Positions 55,047 to 63,459 of a stretch of 64,000 nt of DNA are shown in pieces. The stretch is from NCBI GenBank assembly GCA_012032555.1, contig JAAUSR010000016.1:1-64000 (forward strand), read 5' to 3'. The notes below the pieces were generated by a model. The model searched no databases. It was not told the origin of the DNA and worked only from the letters and a program-made list of their open reading frames with translations. Origin of the DNA: Thioploca sp. Its GTDB lineage: Bacteria; Pseudomonadota; Gammaproteobacteria; Beggiatoales; Beggiatoaceae. Position numbers and translations under genes: made by a program. How positions within the stretch are numbered: the stretch's first letter is position 1; the number at the start of each line of letters is the position of its first letter.

Positions 55047-55426
55047 GAGGTTATCCTCGATTTTAGGTTATGAATTAAGTTTAAGTGGAATATTTAAAGT
55101 GGCGTCGTTATTAATTAACTGATGCTACACCATAAAGCGATGTAACCAAGCAAAACTTGCCTACAAACTTCTAAGCTAAAGCTTAAATCGTTGGTTTGGA
55201 GTAAATTAAATAAAATTCAACAAATTAGAACTACATTATTGATATTCAGCTAGTTATATTATATTTCCTTTACTACCAATACTTCGGACAGTTTTTTAAA
55301 ATAGAGAGTTTTATCAGTGAGTTAAAATTGAATCACTATCATATAAAATCAATTACTTAGAAAAAAGTGTCCGAACCATTGTTACTACCCTAATTGCCAT
55401 TAACTTTAATTAGTTTTAAGAACCCG
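55047..55426. other. Gap holding a possible MITE, no gene seen
   Basis: The 380 bases are AT-rich and have no supportable coding region. The only structure I see is the inverted-repeat element at 55283-55375. Confidence 0.5.
55283..55375. mobile_element. Possible 93-bp MITE
   Basis: TTCGGACAGTTTTTT (55283-55297) is matched in inverted form by AAAAAAGTGTCCGAA (55361-55375) with a single mismatch. The interior is AT-rich and non-coding. The ends TTCGGACAsTTTTTT are long enough to be terminal repeats of a non-autonomous element, but no target duplication was identified and the transposase is not in the window. Confidence 0.45.
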
Positions 55427-55834
55427 TTAATTAAAAAATAGCCCAACTATAAAAGAGAAAAGGAGAATGAGGAGAATAATAGAGTAGAGTATTCCTTTTA
55501 AGTCAAATTTACTTTTAAACTCAGGCTCAGGTTCTCCAGGAAGATCAGGCTCAGGTTCTCCAGGAAGAACTACTTTGAAATCGGATTCTTGAAGTAATTG
55601 TAACCATTTTTCTTCTTCTTGTTTATTTTCTAGAAGTACAGCATAAACTTTACTTTTTGTAATAGAGGTCAAAAAACCAAACGGACTTTTGAAATAGAAA
55701 GCGTTAAGTCCTCTTTCGGGGTTAACCGCTACTTTGCTCCCTCTGGGAAGGGTATCTGGTCGTTCTTGAAAGGGACTAACAGCTTGTTGCATTCCCTCTT
55801 CTACTGTAACCTCGCTTGAGAGAATAATTTTCAT
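55427..55834 (-). CDS. Small tail-anchored protein of unknown function
   Basis: The 135-residue product has a globular part, a linker with the perfect tandem LPGEPEP x2 (a 24-bp direct repeat, TCAGGCTCAGGTTCTCCAGG then AAGA, at about 55519-55566), and a C-terminal membrane segment (YSIILLILLFSFIVGLFF). This is a tail-anchored layout. GGAACATC lies before the ATG. No family was recognised. Confidence 0.65.
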   Translation of the reverse strand: MKIILSSEVTVEEGMQQAVSPFQERPDTLPRGSKVAVNPERGLNAFYFKSPFGFLTSITKSKVYAVLLENKQEEEKWLQLLQESDFKVVLPGEPEPDLPGEPEPEFKSKFDLKGILYSIILLILLFSFIVGLFFN

Positions 55835-55874
55835 ATCTGATGTTCCTTCTATGTAAATAATCTAGTATGAAATT

Positions 55875-57092
55875 TTAACCGGCTCTTCCATCTACTCTTA
55901 CCCGTAAAATCATTGGCATATAACGTAACAACCAGGGTAATAAAACGATTAACCAGCCACTGGCTGCCACTTGATTAATTACTAAATTCATCCTATCGAG
56001 CACGGGGAGTTCTGCAGCTATACGTAGCAAAGCGATGATAGAAATACTTAGAAAGCACAACCAAGTTAAGTTATCTGCGACCAAAGCACGCCCGGAATGC
56101 CCTAAAATGACTCGTGAAGACATTCCAATAATAAGAGAAGTAATAAATCCAATCGTTAAGGCATGTAAAGGTGCTCTACCTAACCAGAATTGCCCGAACC
56201 ATAATAGAACGATACTTTGAATATTGTAAAGTAATAAAGCTATCCCCAGCCATAAAAAAGCAATATGTAGCATCGCTAACAATCGTATCGTTAAACTACG
56301 TTTGAAATTCCAATAAAAACTATGATGAAAAGCTAATAACATCAAGGGAATATCAAAAATAAATCGCCAAGCCAATAATTCCTGCATTTCTAAAAGCAGA
56401 TGCCCCATCACACTAATTCCCATGAGCGGTAAACTCCAAGACGGTTGTACTACTTGATAATGCGGTAATGCACAACTGCTAAAGTAAGGAATCATCCGAT
56501 GACACACCGTTATTAAAATTGGCAGCAAATAAAGCCATAATCCGCCATGGCGAGCTAAATCTAAAAAAAACGGTTGCGCTGTTACTAACCATAAAAGATA
56601 GGCTAAGACTCCTAACCAACCGGCTAATAAAGCCAAGTTAAGAATACTTTCATAATGTTTATCTCTAGCCGGTGCCTGCCAATAAACTGCTAATAACGCA
56701 TAAAACGCTATACCCCAACCGATTAACAAGAAAATCATACCGGTGATTAAGATGGCTTTACTTGTTAATAAGCCAATATAAATCAAAAATATAGCAGAGA
56801 TTAATAAGAGAAAAGCCAGAACATAGCGGTGATAAGGAATAAGTGGTCCATTCATCCATCGTGGATAAGTGGTCATTAAAAAGCCAAAAATAAAGAAAAT
56901 AGGAAATCCATAGATCATGAGAATCGCATGACCCCAGCTACTCGCAATGGAGGTGGGTATCACCATTCCCATTCCAGAACGTCCCAGTAATTCGCTTAAC
57001 CACCAACTGATAGTTAACAGCAGCTGTAATATTCCCCCAAAAAACATGAGTCGGTGGGGAGCCGCTGAAAATATTCGCCATCGTGAAATCAT
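55875..57092 (-). CDS. NnrS-family haem-copper membrane protein
   Basis: The 405-residue protein is almost wholly membrane (about 12 segments) and has the NnrS family features: start APHRLMFFGGILQLLLTISWW, then GYMMTTYPRW-like GFLMTTYPRWMNG, RMIPYFSS and HALTIGFITSLIIGMSSRV. NnrS binds haem and copper and helps cells tolerate nitric oxide stress in nitrate- and nitrite-respiring bacteria. This hints at nitrogen oxide metabolism in the host. It stands between an unknown tail-anchored protein and the ABC exporter. Confidence 0.92.
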   Translation of the reverse strand: MISRWRIFSAAPHRLMFFGGILQLLLTISWWLSELLGRSGMGMVIPTSIASSWGHAILMIYGFPIFFIFGFLMTTYPRWMNGPLIPYHRYVLAFLLLISAIFLIYIGLLTSKAILITGMIFLLIGWGIAFYALLAVYWQAPARDKHYESILNLALLAGWLGVLAYLLWLVTAQPFFLDLARHGGLWLYLLPILITVCHRMIPYFSSCALPHYQVVQPSWSLPLMGISVMGHLLLEMQELLAWRFIFDIPLMLLAFHHSFYWNFKRSLTIRLLAMLHIAFLWLGIALLLYNIQSIVLLWFGQFWLGRAPLHALTIGFITSLIIGMSSRVILGHSGRALVADNLTWLCFLSISIIALLRIAAELPVLDRMNLVINQVAASGWLIVLLPWLLRYMPMILRVRVDGRAG

Positions 57093-57215
57093 TGATAAAA
57101 TCGCTCGATAAGTCGGTAACTAAAATAAATTAACTAAAAATACTAGTTTTTAGTGAATTAAGGTAGCATAACGTACCCTAGTTATGTTGACAAGAGAATC
57201 ATCATGCCACTAGAT

Positions 57216-58352
57216 TTAATCTAAAGTTTCTCGATAACGCCATAATCCCAGTACAATCACGATACTCATAAATAACGCAATGGGCCATAATTGTGGCCAA
57301 ATTTCTTCCAAATTATTCCCTTTTAATAAAATACCGCGTACTATTCTTAAAAAATGGGTTAGCGGCAGTATTTCCCCAAGATGTTGTGCCCAAACTGGCA
57401 TCCCACGAAACGGAAACATAAAACCAGATAATAAAATTGAGGGTAAAAAGAAAAAAAATGACATTTGCATCGCTTGCAGTTGATTTTTAGCAACGGTAGA
57501 AAAGGTAATACCCAGCGCTAGATTAGCAGCGATAAAAAGTAAAGTGACACCCAATAACAAGATTAAATTACCTAATAACGGCACCGCAAAAATAAAATGA
57601 GCAGCCAATAAAATCAAAAAGACTTGAATATACCCGACTAGAATATAAGGAACGATTTTTCCTATCATGACTTCAATCGGACGTACCGGGGTTGCCAATA
57701 AATTCTCCATCGTACCCCGTTCCCGCTCCCGGGTAATGGCCAGTGACGTAATCATCACCATCGTCATGGTGAGCACCACCCCCATTAAACCGGGCACAAT
57801 GTTATATTGAGTAATTCCTTCAGGATTATATTGACGATGAATACGCAATTCTATTGGCGGTGGTCGACCCCGTAAATGTTGTAGTTTCCCGGATAAGTCT
57901 CTATCTAAACTGGTTTGCACTAAAGTATTGATTACCCCCAGAGCGTTGCTGGTTGCAGCGGGATCGGTAGCATCCGCTTCTAATAATAAAACCGGATGTT
58001 CACCACGTACCAATTGCCGTGCAAAATCGGTTGGAATAGTCAACGCAAACTGGACTTCACCCAAGGCTAATAATCGCGCTACTTCCGCTTCATCATTAGC
58101 AACTTTAACAATCTGAAAATAACCACTATTTTCTAACGCCTGAATGATAGTCCGTGAAAACACACTCTGATCAGCAATTAATACAGCAGTAGGAAGATGT
58201 TTCGGATCAGAATTAATAGCAAACCCGAATAATATCAGTTGCATCAAAGGGATACCAATTATCATAGCAAACGTGAGCCGATCGCGGCGCATTTGCACAA
58301 ACTCTTTGGTAACGATTGCCCACCACCGTTTCAAGGAAAAACTTATCATCAT
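57216..58352 (-). CDS. ABC-2 type exporter permease
   Basis: The 378-residue permease has an N-terminal membrane helix, a large periplasmic part and about five C-terminal helices. The conserved ABC-2 stretch TSLAITRERERGTMENLLATPVRPIEVMIGKIVPY is shown here only in part (RERERGTMENLLATPV). It resembles YbhR/YbhS-type multidrug or copper-linked exporters. Its start overlaps the end of the ATPase gene by four bases; the HlyD-type gene comes first in the operon. Confidence 0.94.
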   Translation of the reverse strand: MMISFSLKRWWAIVTKEFVQMRRDRLTFAMIIGIPLMQLILFGFAINSDPKHLPTAVLIADQSVFSRTIIQALENSGYFQIVKVANDEAEVARLLALGEVQFALTIPTDFARQLVRGEHPVLLLEADATDPAATSNALGVINTLVQTSLDRDLSGKLQHLRGRPPPIELRIHRQYNPEGITQYNIVPGLMGVVLTMTMVMITSLAITRERERGTMENLLATPVRPIEVMIGKIVPYILVGYIQVFLILLAAHFIFAVPLLGNLILLLGVTLLFIAANLALGITFSTVAKNQLQAMQMSFFFFLPSILLSGFMFPFRGMPVWAQHLGEILPLTHFLRIVRGILLKGNNLEEIWPQLWPIALFMSIVIVLGLWRYRETLD

Positions 58353-59275
58353 TGGCTGGTATCTTGAGATTTTACCATTAGACTAATAAATATATCTTCT
58401 AATGAAGATTCAGCACGTGCCCACTGATAGTTTGGATCAGCCATGAAAGGCAGTAAACTAGTTTGCAGTTGCTGTAAATCTGCACCATTGACATGTAACA
58501 GATTGCCAAAACGGACGACTTGTTCAACCCCGGGCAAATGATGGAGCTGTTCTTGTAACTGCCACAGATCGGGACCTTTTACTGTCCAAGTGATTAAACC
58601 AAAATGCTGGATAATTTCGGCTACCGTCCCATCAGCTAATAAATTACCATAAGCAATATAAGCTAACCGATGACAACGTTCTGCTTCATCCATATAATGT
58701 GTACTCACTAAAGTCGTTATTCCCTGGGCACTCAGATGATGGATTTGGTCCCAGAAATCGCGGCGTGCTTTGGGATCAACACCGGCAGTGGGTTCATCTA
58801 ACAATAAAACTTGAGGTTCGTGCAACAAACAGGCAGCTAAAGCTAAACGTTGCTTCCAACCACCAGATAAGGCACCGGCTAATTGGTTAGCTCGTTCGCT
58901 TAAGCCTAATTGTTCCAAACTCGCCACTACCCGTTGGCGGCGTTTTGACAGAGCATACACCCGTGCGATGAAATCTAAGTTTTCTCGAATCGTTAAATCT
59001 TCATACAAAGTAAATTTTTGGGTCATGTAACCCACATGACGTTTAATTTCAGTTGATTGTGTAAGGATGTTATATCCTAAACAATGCCCTTCTCCCGAAT
59101 CGGGCGTCAACAAGCCACATAACATGCGAATGGTCGTCGTCTTACCACTGCCATTCGGACCTAAAAAACCATAAATATCTCCCCGTCTTATTTGCAATGC
59201 TAAATCATTGACGACATGATGACGACCAAAAAATTTATTTAACCCATTGACTTTAATAATAATATCTTTTTCCAT
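58349..59275 (-). CDS. ABC exporter ATP-binding protein
   Basis: The 308-residue protein has Walker A (GPNGSGKTTT), signature (LSGGWKQRLALA), Walker B (VLLLDEPTAGVDP) and the switch His in STHYMDEAERC. The C-terminal DUF4162-type domain is present. It powers the permease encoded at 57216-58352, whose start overlaps its end by four bases, and belongs to the YbhF/CcmA-like subgroup of drug exporters. Confidence 0.96.
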   Translation of the reverse strand: MEKDIIIKVNGLNKFFGRHHVVNDLALQIRRGDIYGFLGPNGSGKTTTIRMLCGLLTPDSGEGHCLGYNILTQSTEIKRHVGYMTQKFTLYEDLTIRENLDFIARVYALSKRRQRVVASLEQLGLSERANQLAGALSGGWKQRLALAACLLHEPQVLLLDEPTAGVDPKARRDFWDQIHHLSAQGITTLVSTHYMDEAERCHRLAYIAYGNLLADGTVAEIIQHFGLITWTVKGPDLWQLQEQLHHLPGVEQVVRFGNLLHVNGADLQQLQTSLLPFMADPNYQWARAESSLEDIFISLMVKSQDTSQ

Positions 59276-59287
59276 ATCGCGTAGCGG

Positions 59288-60271
59288 TTAAAAAAATTGT
59301 ACGGTCACCGGTTGACCAGGATGCAACTTGACAGCTATGTTTGGAGCCAGCGCCGCTTCAACTTGATAGACTAATTTAGCTCGGCTTTCTCGACTATAAA
59401 TGATCGGTGGTGTATATTCAGCTTGAGCCGCAAGGTAATTGATTGTCGCGGTCAGATTGGGGGCACAACCATCGCAATTCAATCTCACTGGTTGACCCAT
59501 TTGAATGGTTGCGCGTAACAATTCTGGTACAAAAAAGCGCACTTTAACCCGTTCGGGCGGCAGCAAAGACAACACCTGACTACCAGCGGGTACCCATTCT
59601 CCCTCATAATAAAAGGTATCGACGATTTGTCCCGTCTGTGGTGCAGTCACTTGTTTCTGAGTTAACCACCATCGCTGTTTATCTAAATTCGCTCTGGCTA
59701 TGGCTACTTCAGCCTCCGCAGCACTAATGAGGTCTTTACGAGCCGCTAACTGAGCGATTTGTAATTGGGTGGCTATTTCTTCTAACCGGGCTTGATTGCG
59801 TTGAGTAGTCGCACGCGCATTATCTAGTATTTCTTTTTGGATTACTTTCTGACGGAATAAGGTCTCGTAACGCGCTTGTTCTAGTTCAGCGAGTTTAAGA
59901 TCCGCTTCTGCTTGCTTCTTGCGGGCAAATATTGCTTGAATTTCCAAAGGTCGTTGTCCTTTTTGTAAATCAGCTAACCGGGCTTGAGCACTGTGTAAAC
60001 GGGCTTGCGCTTCCCGCACAGCCGTGGCTTCCGGTTCCGGATCGAGCGTAAATAAGGCAGTTCCCTTTTCGACCGTTGCCCCGCGTTGTCCCACTAAAGT
60101 TATTAGATTTCCAGCCAGCGGTGCGGCAATATAGAGAAACTCACCTTCAATATAACCTTGAAAGGCAATCGTTGCTTGAGTTTCAGTTTGGTGAATTTGC
60201 AACCATCCCCATATGGATAATAAGGGTAGCAGAATTGTCCCAGACATTTTAGCTGTAGGTATTAAAAACAT
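59288..60271 (-). CDS. HlyD-family membrane fusion protein (periplasmic adaptor)
   Basis: The 327-residue protein starts with a membrane anchor and has lipoyl/barrel-sandwich halves (APLAGNLITLVGQRGATVEKG and WLTQKQVTAPQTGQIVDTF, in short blocks) around a coiled-coil hairpin of Gln/Ala/Glu-rich helices. It resembles YbhG-type adaptors that link an inner-membrane ABC exporter to an outer-membrane channel. GGAGAAC lies before the ATG. It is the first gene of the three-gene exporter operon. No TolC-like gene is adjacent. Confidence 0.92.
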   Translation of the reverse strand: MFLIPTAKMSGTILLPLLSIWGWLQIHQTETQATIAFQGYIEGEFLYIAAPLAGNLITLVGQRGATVEKGTALFTLDPEPEATAVREAQARLHSAQARLADLQKGQRPLEIQAIFARKKQAEADLKLAELEQARYETLFRQKVIQKEILDNARATTQRNQARLEEIATQLQIAQLAARKDLISAAEAEVAIARANLDKQRWWLTQKQVTAPQTGQIVDTFYYEGEWVPAGSQVLSLLPPERVKVRFFVPELLRATIQMGQPVRLNCDGCAPNLTATINYLAAQAEYTPPIIYSRESRAKLVYQVEAALAPNIAVKLHPGQPVTVQFF

Positions 60272-60637
60272 TATGGTTTAGTTCTCCTAACAGTGAAAAC
60301 CCGTTCTCTAAATTTATTTTATTATATTCGTATAATTGAATTGATATCGAATTCAGTTTATATGAAAAATTTTCGATATTAATTTTTTATAGTAACTCAG
60401 CATCAATCTTATAATTCAACGAAAGTAAAAGTAATATGAACACAACCAGGATGAAAGAAGTCAGCGCTATCTCTACTAAAACTAGTTTGCGTGCCGGGTA
60501 AAGTGATGTGATCATACCCAACTGAAGCAGCACCTATTTACTCGTTTGGTAATGCTTGCACACCAAACTCTGCTTGGCGAGGTAGACGAAGTAGTAGGTC
60601 GGGTTAGCGAAGCGTAACTCGACATTTATTCTGATTC
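60272..60637. other. Gap upstream of the exporter operon
   Basis: No gene is seen in these bases. They hold the exporter promoter region, AT-rich and with no box that I can place firmly, and one dispersed palindrome at 60598-60623. Confidence 0.5.
60598..60623. repeat. Short dispersed palindrome
   Basis: GTCGGGTTA (60598-60606) pairs with TAACTCGAC (60615-60623) with one mismatch around GCGAAGCG, preceded by GTAG. It is next to the RAYT remnant. Confidence 0.6.
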
Positions 60638-61092
60638 TCCACATTAATGAGGAATCATACCTTGATGGTGAAAATTTGAATATTTCCAATCAGCCAGTTT
60701 ATGGACATAACCATGCTTAACCTTATTGTAATGAATGTGAGGAAATGTTCCCAATAACGATGTTGCTATATCACTTGTTCACTTTGTTTAATTTTGGAAC
60801 CAGTGCATTCCATTTGGTCGGTGCTGTCATCGTGTTTGGTAAACCCAGTTTTTATCAATCACCACTGTGTTGGAAAGTCTGCATCATCAGGAGGTCAAGT
60901 TCAGATACCATGTCAATGATCGGGCAAAACCACCGCTGCATCAATAATGAAAGGTCGTTTGCGCATGACCTGACGAAAAGCTTGGCGTAATCTCTCCACC
61001 GGAACGTCATCAATAAAGAGCTTTCGTCTTCGTTCAGTGACCCGTGTAAAGAAATAACGACCCGCTGTGATCAAAGCTCGACGATATTGCAT
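60638..61092 (-). pseudogene. RAYT-type (REP-associated) Y1 transposase remnant
   Basis: From the ATG at 61090-61092 the frame reads MQYRRALITAGRYFFTRVTE and later RPFIIDAAVVLPDH, the start of a REP-associated tyrosine transposase. It then meets a TGA at 60913-60915, and further stops appear within DADFPTQW.LIKTGFTKH. After a frameshift and an internal loss the C-terminal part IHYNKVKHGYVHKLADWKYSNFHH survives (shown here as IHYNKVKHGYV and ADWKYSNF). Several nonsense codons and a deletion make it inactive. The gene once mobilised the REP-type palindromes of this genome. Confidence 0.8.
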
Positions 61093-61595
61093 GATGTTCG
61101 ATTAGAACCGACAGCGGGTAATCGATAAATGATAATAATTTAGTCTTGACAAGTTGTTTTTGTTTAAGGTAGTCTCTTGCTGTTGATTCGAGAAGTTGAT
61201 TATGTTGCATCGATATCAAGCCAAGTATTTCTGAAAGTCTTCAAATTTATTTTCTTTCACTTGACTAGATCGCTTGAAAATGTGGTAGTTTTAGCAAGTC
61301 ATAGACTATTTTTCAATTTCAGGTTTTGGTAGGACTAGCTATTATTGCGATAGCATTGGCTAATTTGGGTTTACTGATACTCAATTGTGCATGTATTTTA
61401 AAAGTAGTTCATCTCGGAGTAGATACCGGGGTTAGTTTTGTTACTGGATAATAGAATAATAATCTGAAAGTAACATGGCTTTCACCTAAAAATAGGAAGT
61501 CCTACTTAAGGACAATAGTCAGTTACTTCAAGAAGTTTGAAAATGTGTTCCTCAGTTAATGGTGAAACTTTAAATTTATTTTAAGGAGAGAATTT
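61093..61595. other. Gap without a recognisable gene
   Basis: About 500 AT-rich bases between the RAYT remnant and the next gene show no supportable coding region. TAAGGAGAG shortly before 61596 is a strong ribosome site. Confidence 0.5.
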
Positions 61596-61916
61596 ATGAA
61601 CACTTTAAACGCCCCTTTTTCCAATTTTGCTGTTAATCATGATTACCTAAATGCTATTCCCGAAAGCCACTATCAGAAATTAGTAGATGAACTAGAATAT
61701 ACCCGCTTAAAGCAACAAGTATGGGTATTGTTGTATCGTGTTTTTCATGTAGATTTATTCAAACAATTCGCCAGGAAGGCACAACGACGCATGACCAAAA
61801 TTCACCAGTTGTTAATAAAACATCCACAGCAATTACCCAGGTTCCATAATAATGGTACAACTTTAGGAAGTTATTTAGCGCTTGATGCTGTAAATTCGTT
61901 GGAAGAACAAGAATGA
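61596..61916 (+). CDS. Small unknown protein
   Basis: The 106-residue product is hydrophilic, with a basic helix (FKQFARKAQRRMTKIHQLLIKH) and a Gly/Thr stretch. It has no signal peptide or membrane segment. AAGGAGAG lies seven bases before the ATG, which supports expression. No family was recognised. Confidence 0.65.
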   Translation: MNTLNAPFSNFAVNHDYLNAIPESHYQKLVDELEYTRLKQQVWVLLYRVFHVDLFKQFARKAQRRMTKIHQLLIKHPQQLPRFHNNGTTLGSYLALDAVNSLEEQE

Positions 61917-62130
61917 TTGACGCTATTTTAGGTTGTTTAAGTTTATCTGTCGCATCATCTGAATAACTTTCCACAATTGAGGTTGGTTCTAAAACTGCGG
62001 ATCCAACCCATTTTTTTATCTAACTAGAATCGCTCTCTATAAAAAATTAGAGTCTAATAATCAAAAACCTAAATCAAGGTAACGCCATATCATTATCAAT
62101 AAGTTATATTTTAGTTGAGAATAATAATTA

Positions 62131-62616
62131 ATGAAAAATTTTCAAGATTTAATTAACGATTGTTTACCGGCTATTAAAGAAATTTTTCCCTGGGATTTAC
62201 AAAAAATTATCGATAATAATAATATACCTATATTACTTGATATCCGTGAACCTTATGAATTTGATGCACTACATATTAAAGATTCAATAAATGTCCCACG
62301 TGGTATTTTAGAAACGGCTTGTGATTACGGCTATGAAGAAACGGTACCCGAATTGGTTAAAGCCAGAGATAGAGAGATCATTATTATCTGTCGATCTGGT
62401 AATCGAAGTGTCCTAGCAGCCTATGTCATGCAATTAATGGGATATCAATCAGTTAAATCTTTAAAAACGGGGATTAAAGGTTGGAATGATTACGAATTAC
62501 CTTTACAAAACAGTCATGGAGAGATTGTTAATATTGATAAAGCGGATATGATATTAATGCCTAAAATCCGGCTGGAACAATTACCACCTCAACACCCGAA
62601 AATAATGCCTGGCTAA
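62131..62616 (+). CDS. Rhodanese-domain sulfurtransferase
   Basis: The 161-residue protein is a single rhodanese domain with the typical ILLDIREPYEFDALHIKDSINVPRG (here in two blocks, ILLDIREPYEFD and IKDSINVPRG) and the active-site loop IICRSGNRS, where Cys carries the persulfide. A short N-terminal helix and a C-terminal tail flank the domain. Such single-domain rhodaneses often serve sulfur trafficking, which suits a sulfur oxidiser. Confidence 0.92.
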   Translation: MKNFQDLINDCLPAIKEIFPWDLQKIIDNNNIPILLDIREPYEFDALHIKDSINVPRGILETACDYGYEETVPELVKARDREIIIICRSGNRSVLAAYVMQLMGYQSVKSLKTGIKGWNDYELPLQNSHGEIVNIDKADMILMPKIRLEQLPPQHPKIMPG

Positions 62617-62793
62617 TTTTGAAGGTAGTCAAGTCTTGCGCCATTTCTTCCCTGATTTTCTCTGTCGTTGCTGGCGCAGCTAGCTAGCGTTGGCTTTTTC
62701 TGTCGTGCTGTTTTCTCATCAGTTTTTTTTCTTTCCAATTTCAGTTGAATCTGTCACACCAGTATTGAGATCATCTCCTATTTTTCCTTGAAG

Positions 62794-63387
62794 TTAAGAA
62801 AGGCAAGCGATTAAAATACCAATGATTTTTTCCGGTTCGTTGATATAGTATTCGTTTAAATCTATTTCAACTAGATTATCTTGTAATTGCATAAATAACC
62901 ATTGATTACCAGTGGTAACCACGCCATAAATATAAGCAACTTGATTTTGTGCTTGTTTATTAAATAAATCTGCTGCGACCATTTCAGCAATACATTGGGC
63001 TAATCCATTTTTCAGGTTATCATTTTTAGCTTCTACCAATACCATAACGGGAGAACTGACATATAACTGTTGTGGTGAACGGCTAATTAGAAAATCACAA
63101 AAACCATTCAGTCCTTTTTCCGGATCTACATTAAAATCAATACCGGAAAATAAGCTGATTTTGTTACCTAAAATTCTTTTTACCTCAATCAGTATGGGGG
63201 CAATAATCATTTCTGATTTAGCTTTTTCTGTTCCGATAGCCGATGCGAGAGGAATATTATTTCTCAGGTACTGTTTAAAAAAATTGTCCACTTCTACCGG
63301 TTGTTCTGGGAATAGGTGTAAATTTTCGGTAATATTTAATTTAAATGATTGATTTAGTTGTGTAAATGTAAACTCACTGTATGACAT
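62794..63387 (-). CDS. PD-(D/E)XK-like protein of unknown function
   Basis: The start at 63385-63387 has AAGGAAACC just upstream. The frame is open further but then runs over a dispersed palindrome at 63406, which is unlikely coding sequence. The product (197 residues) contains GLNGFCDFLIS and, after about 18 residues, the strand MVLVEAKND. Asp followed by a strand ending ExK is the PD-(D/E)XK nuclease pattern. The family appears common in cyanobacteria and Beggiatoaceae as a protein of unknown role. It follows an LprI-like gene on the same strand. Confidence 0.78.
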   Translation of the reverse strand: MSYSEFTFTQLNQSFKLNITENLHLFPEQPVEVDNFFKQYLRNNIPLASAIGTEKAKSEMIIAPILIEVKRILGNKISLFSGIDFNVDPEKGLNGFCDFLISRSPQQLYVSSPVMVLVEAKNDNLKNGLAQCIAEMVAADLFNKQAQNQVAYIYGVVTTGNQWLFMQLQDNLVEIDLNEYYINEPEKIIGILIACLS

Positions 63388-63405
63388 AGTGGTTTCCTTG
63401 GATGG

Positions 63406-63433
63406 GGTGGGCAACCGCTTGTCGTTGCTCACC
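63406..63433. repeat. Short dispersed palindrome
   Basis: GGTGGGCAAC (63406-63415) pairs with GTTGCTCACC (63424-63433) with one mismatch. It lies between the PD-(D/E)XK-like gene and the next gene and supports the downstream start at 63387. Confidence 0.65.
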
Positions 63434-63459
63434 GCCAAAAAATTCATTTTAGTCAGCTA

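Noticed and set aside
60745..60990. Plus-strand frame of 81 codons
   Set aside because: It is antisense to the RAYT pseudogene, whose protein similarity is on the minus strand.
61034..61219. Minus-strand frame of 61 codons overlapping the RAYT start
   Set aside because: It is in another frame than the RAYT homology and has no ribosome site or family features.
62630..62720. Inverted pair TGCGCCA/TGGCGCA and GCTAGCTAGC as a possible regulatory RNA
   Set aside because: The loop is long (over 30 nt) and there is no other support.
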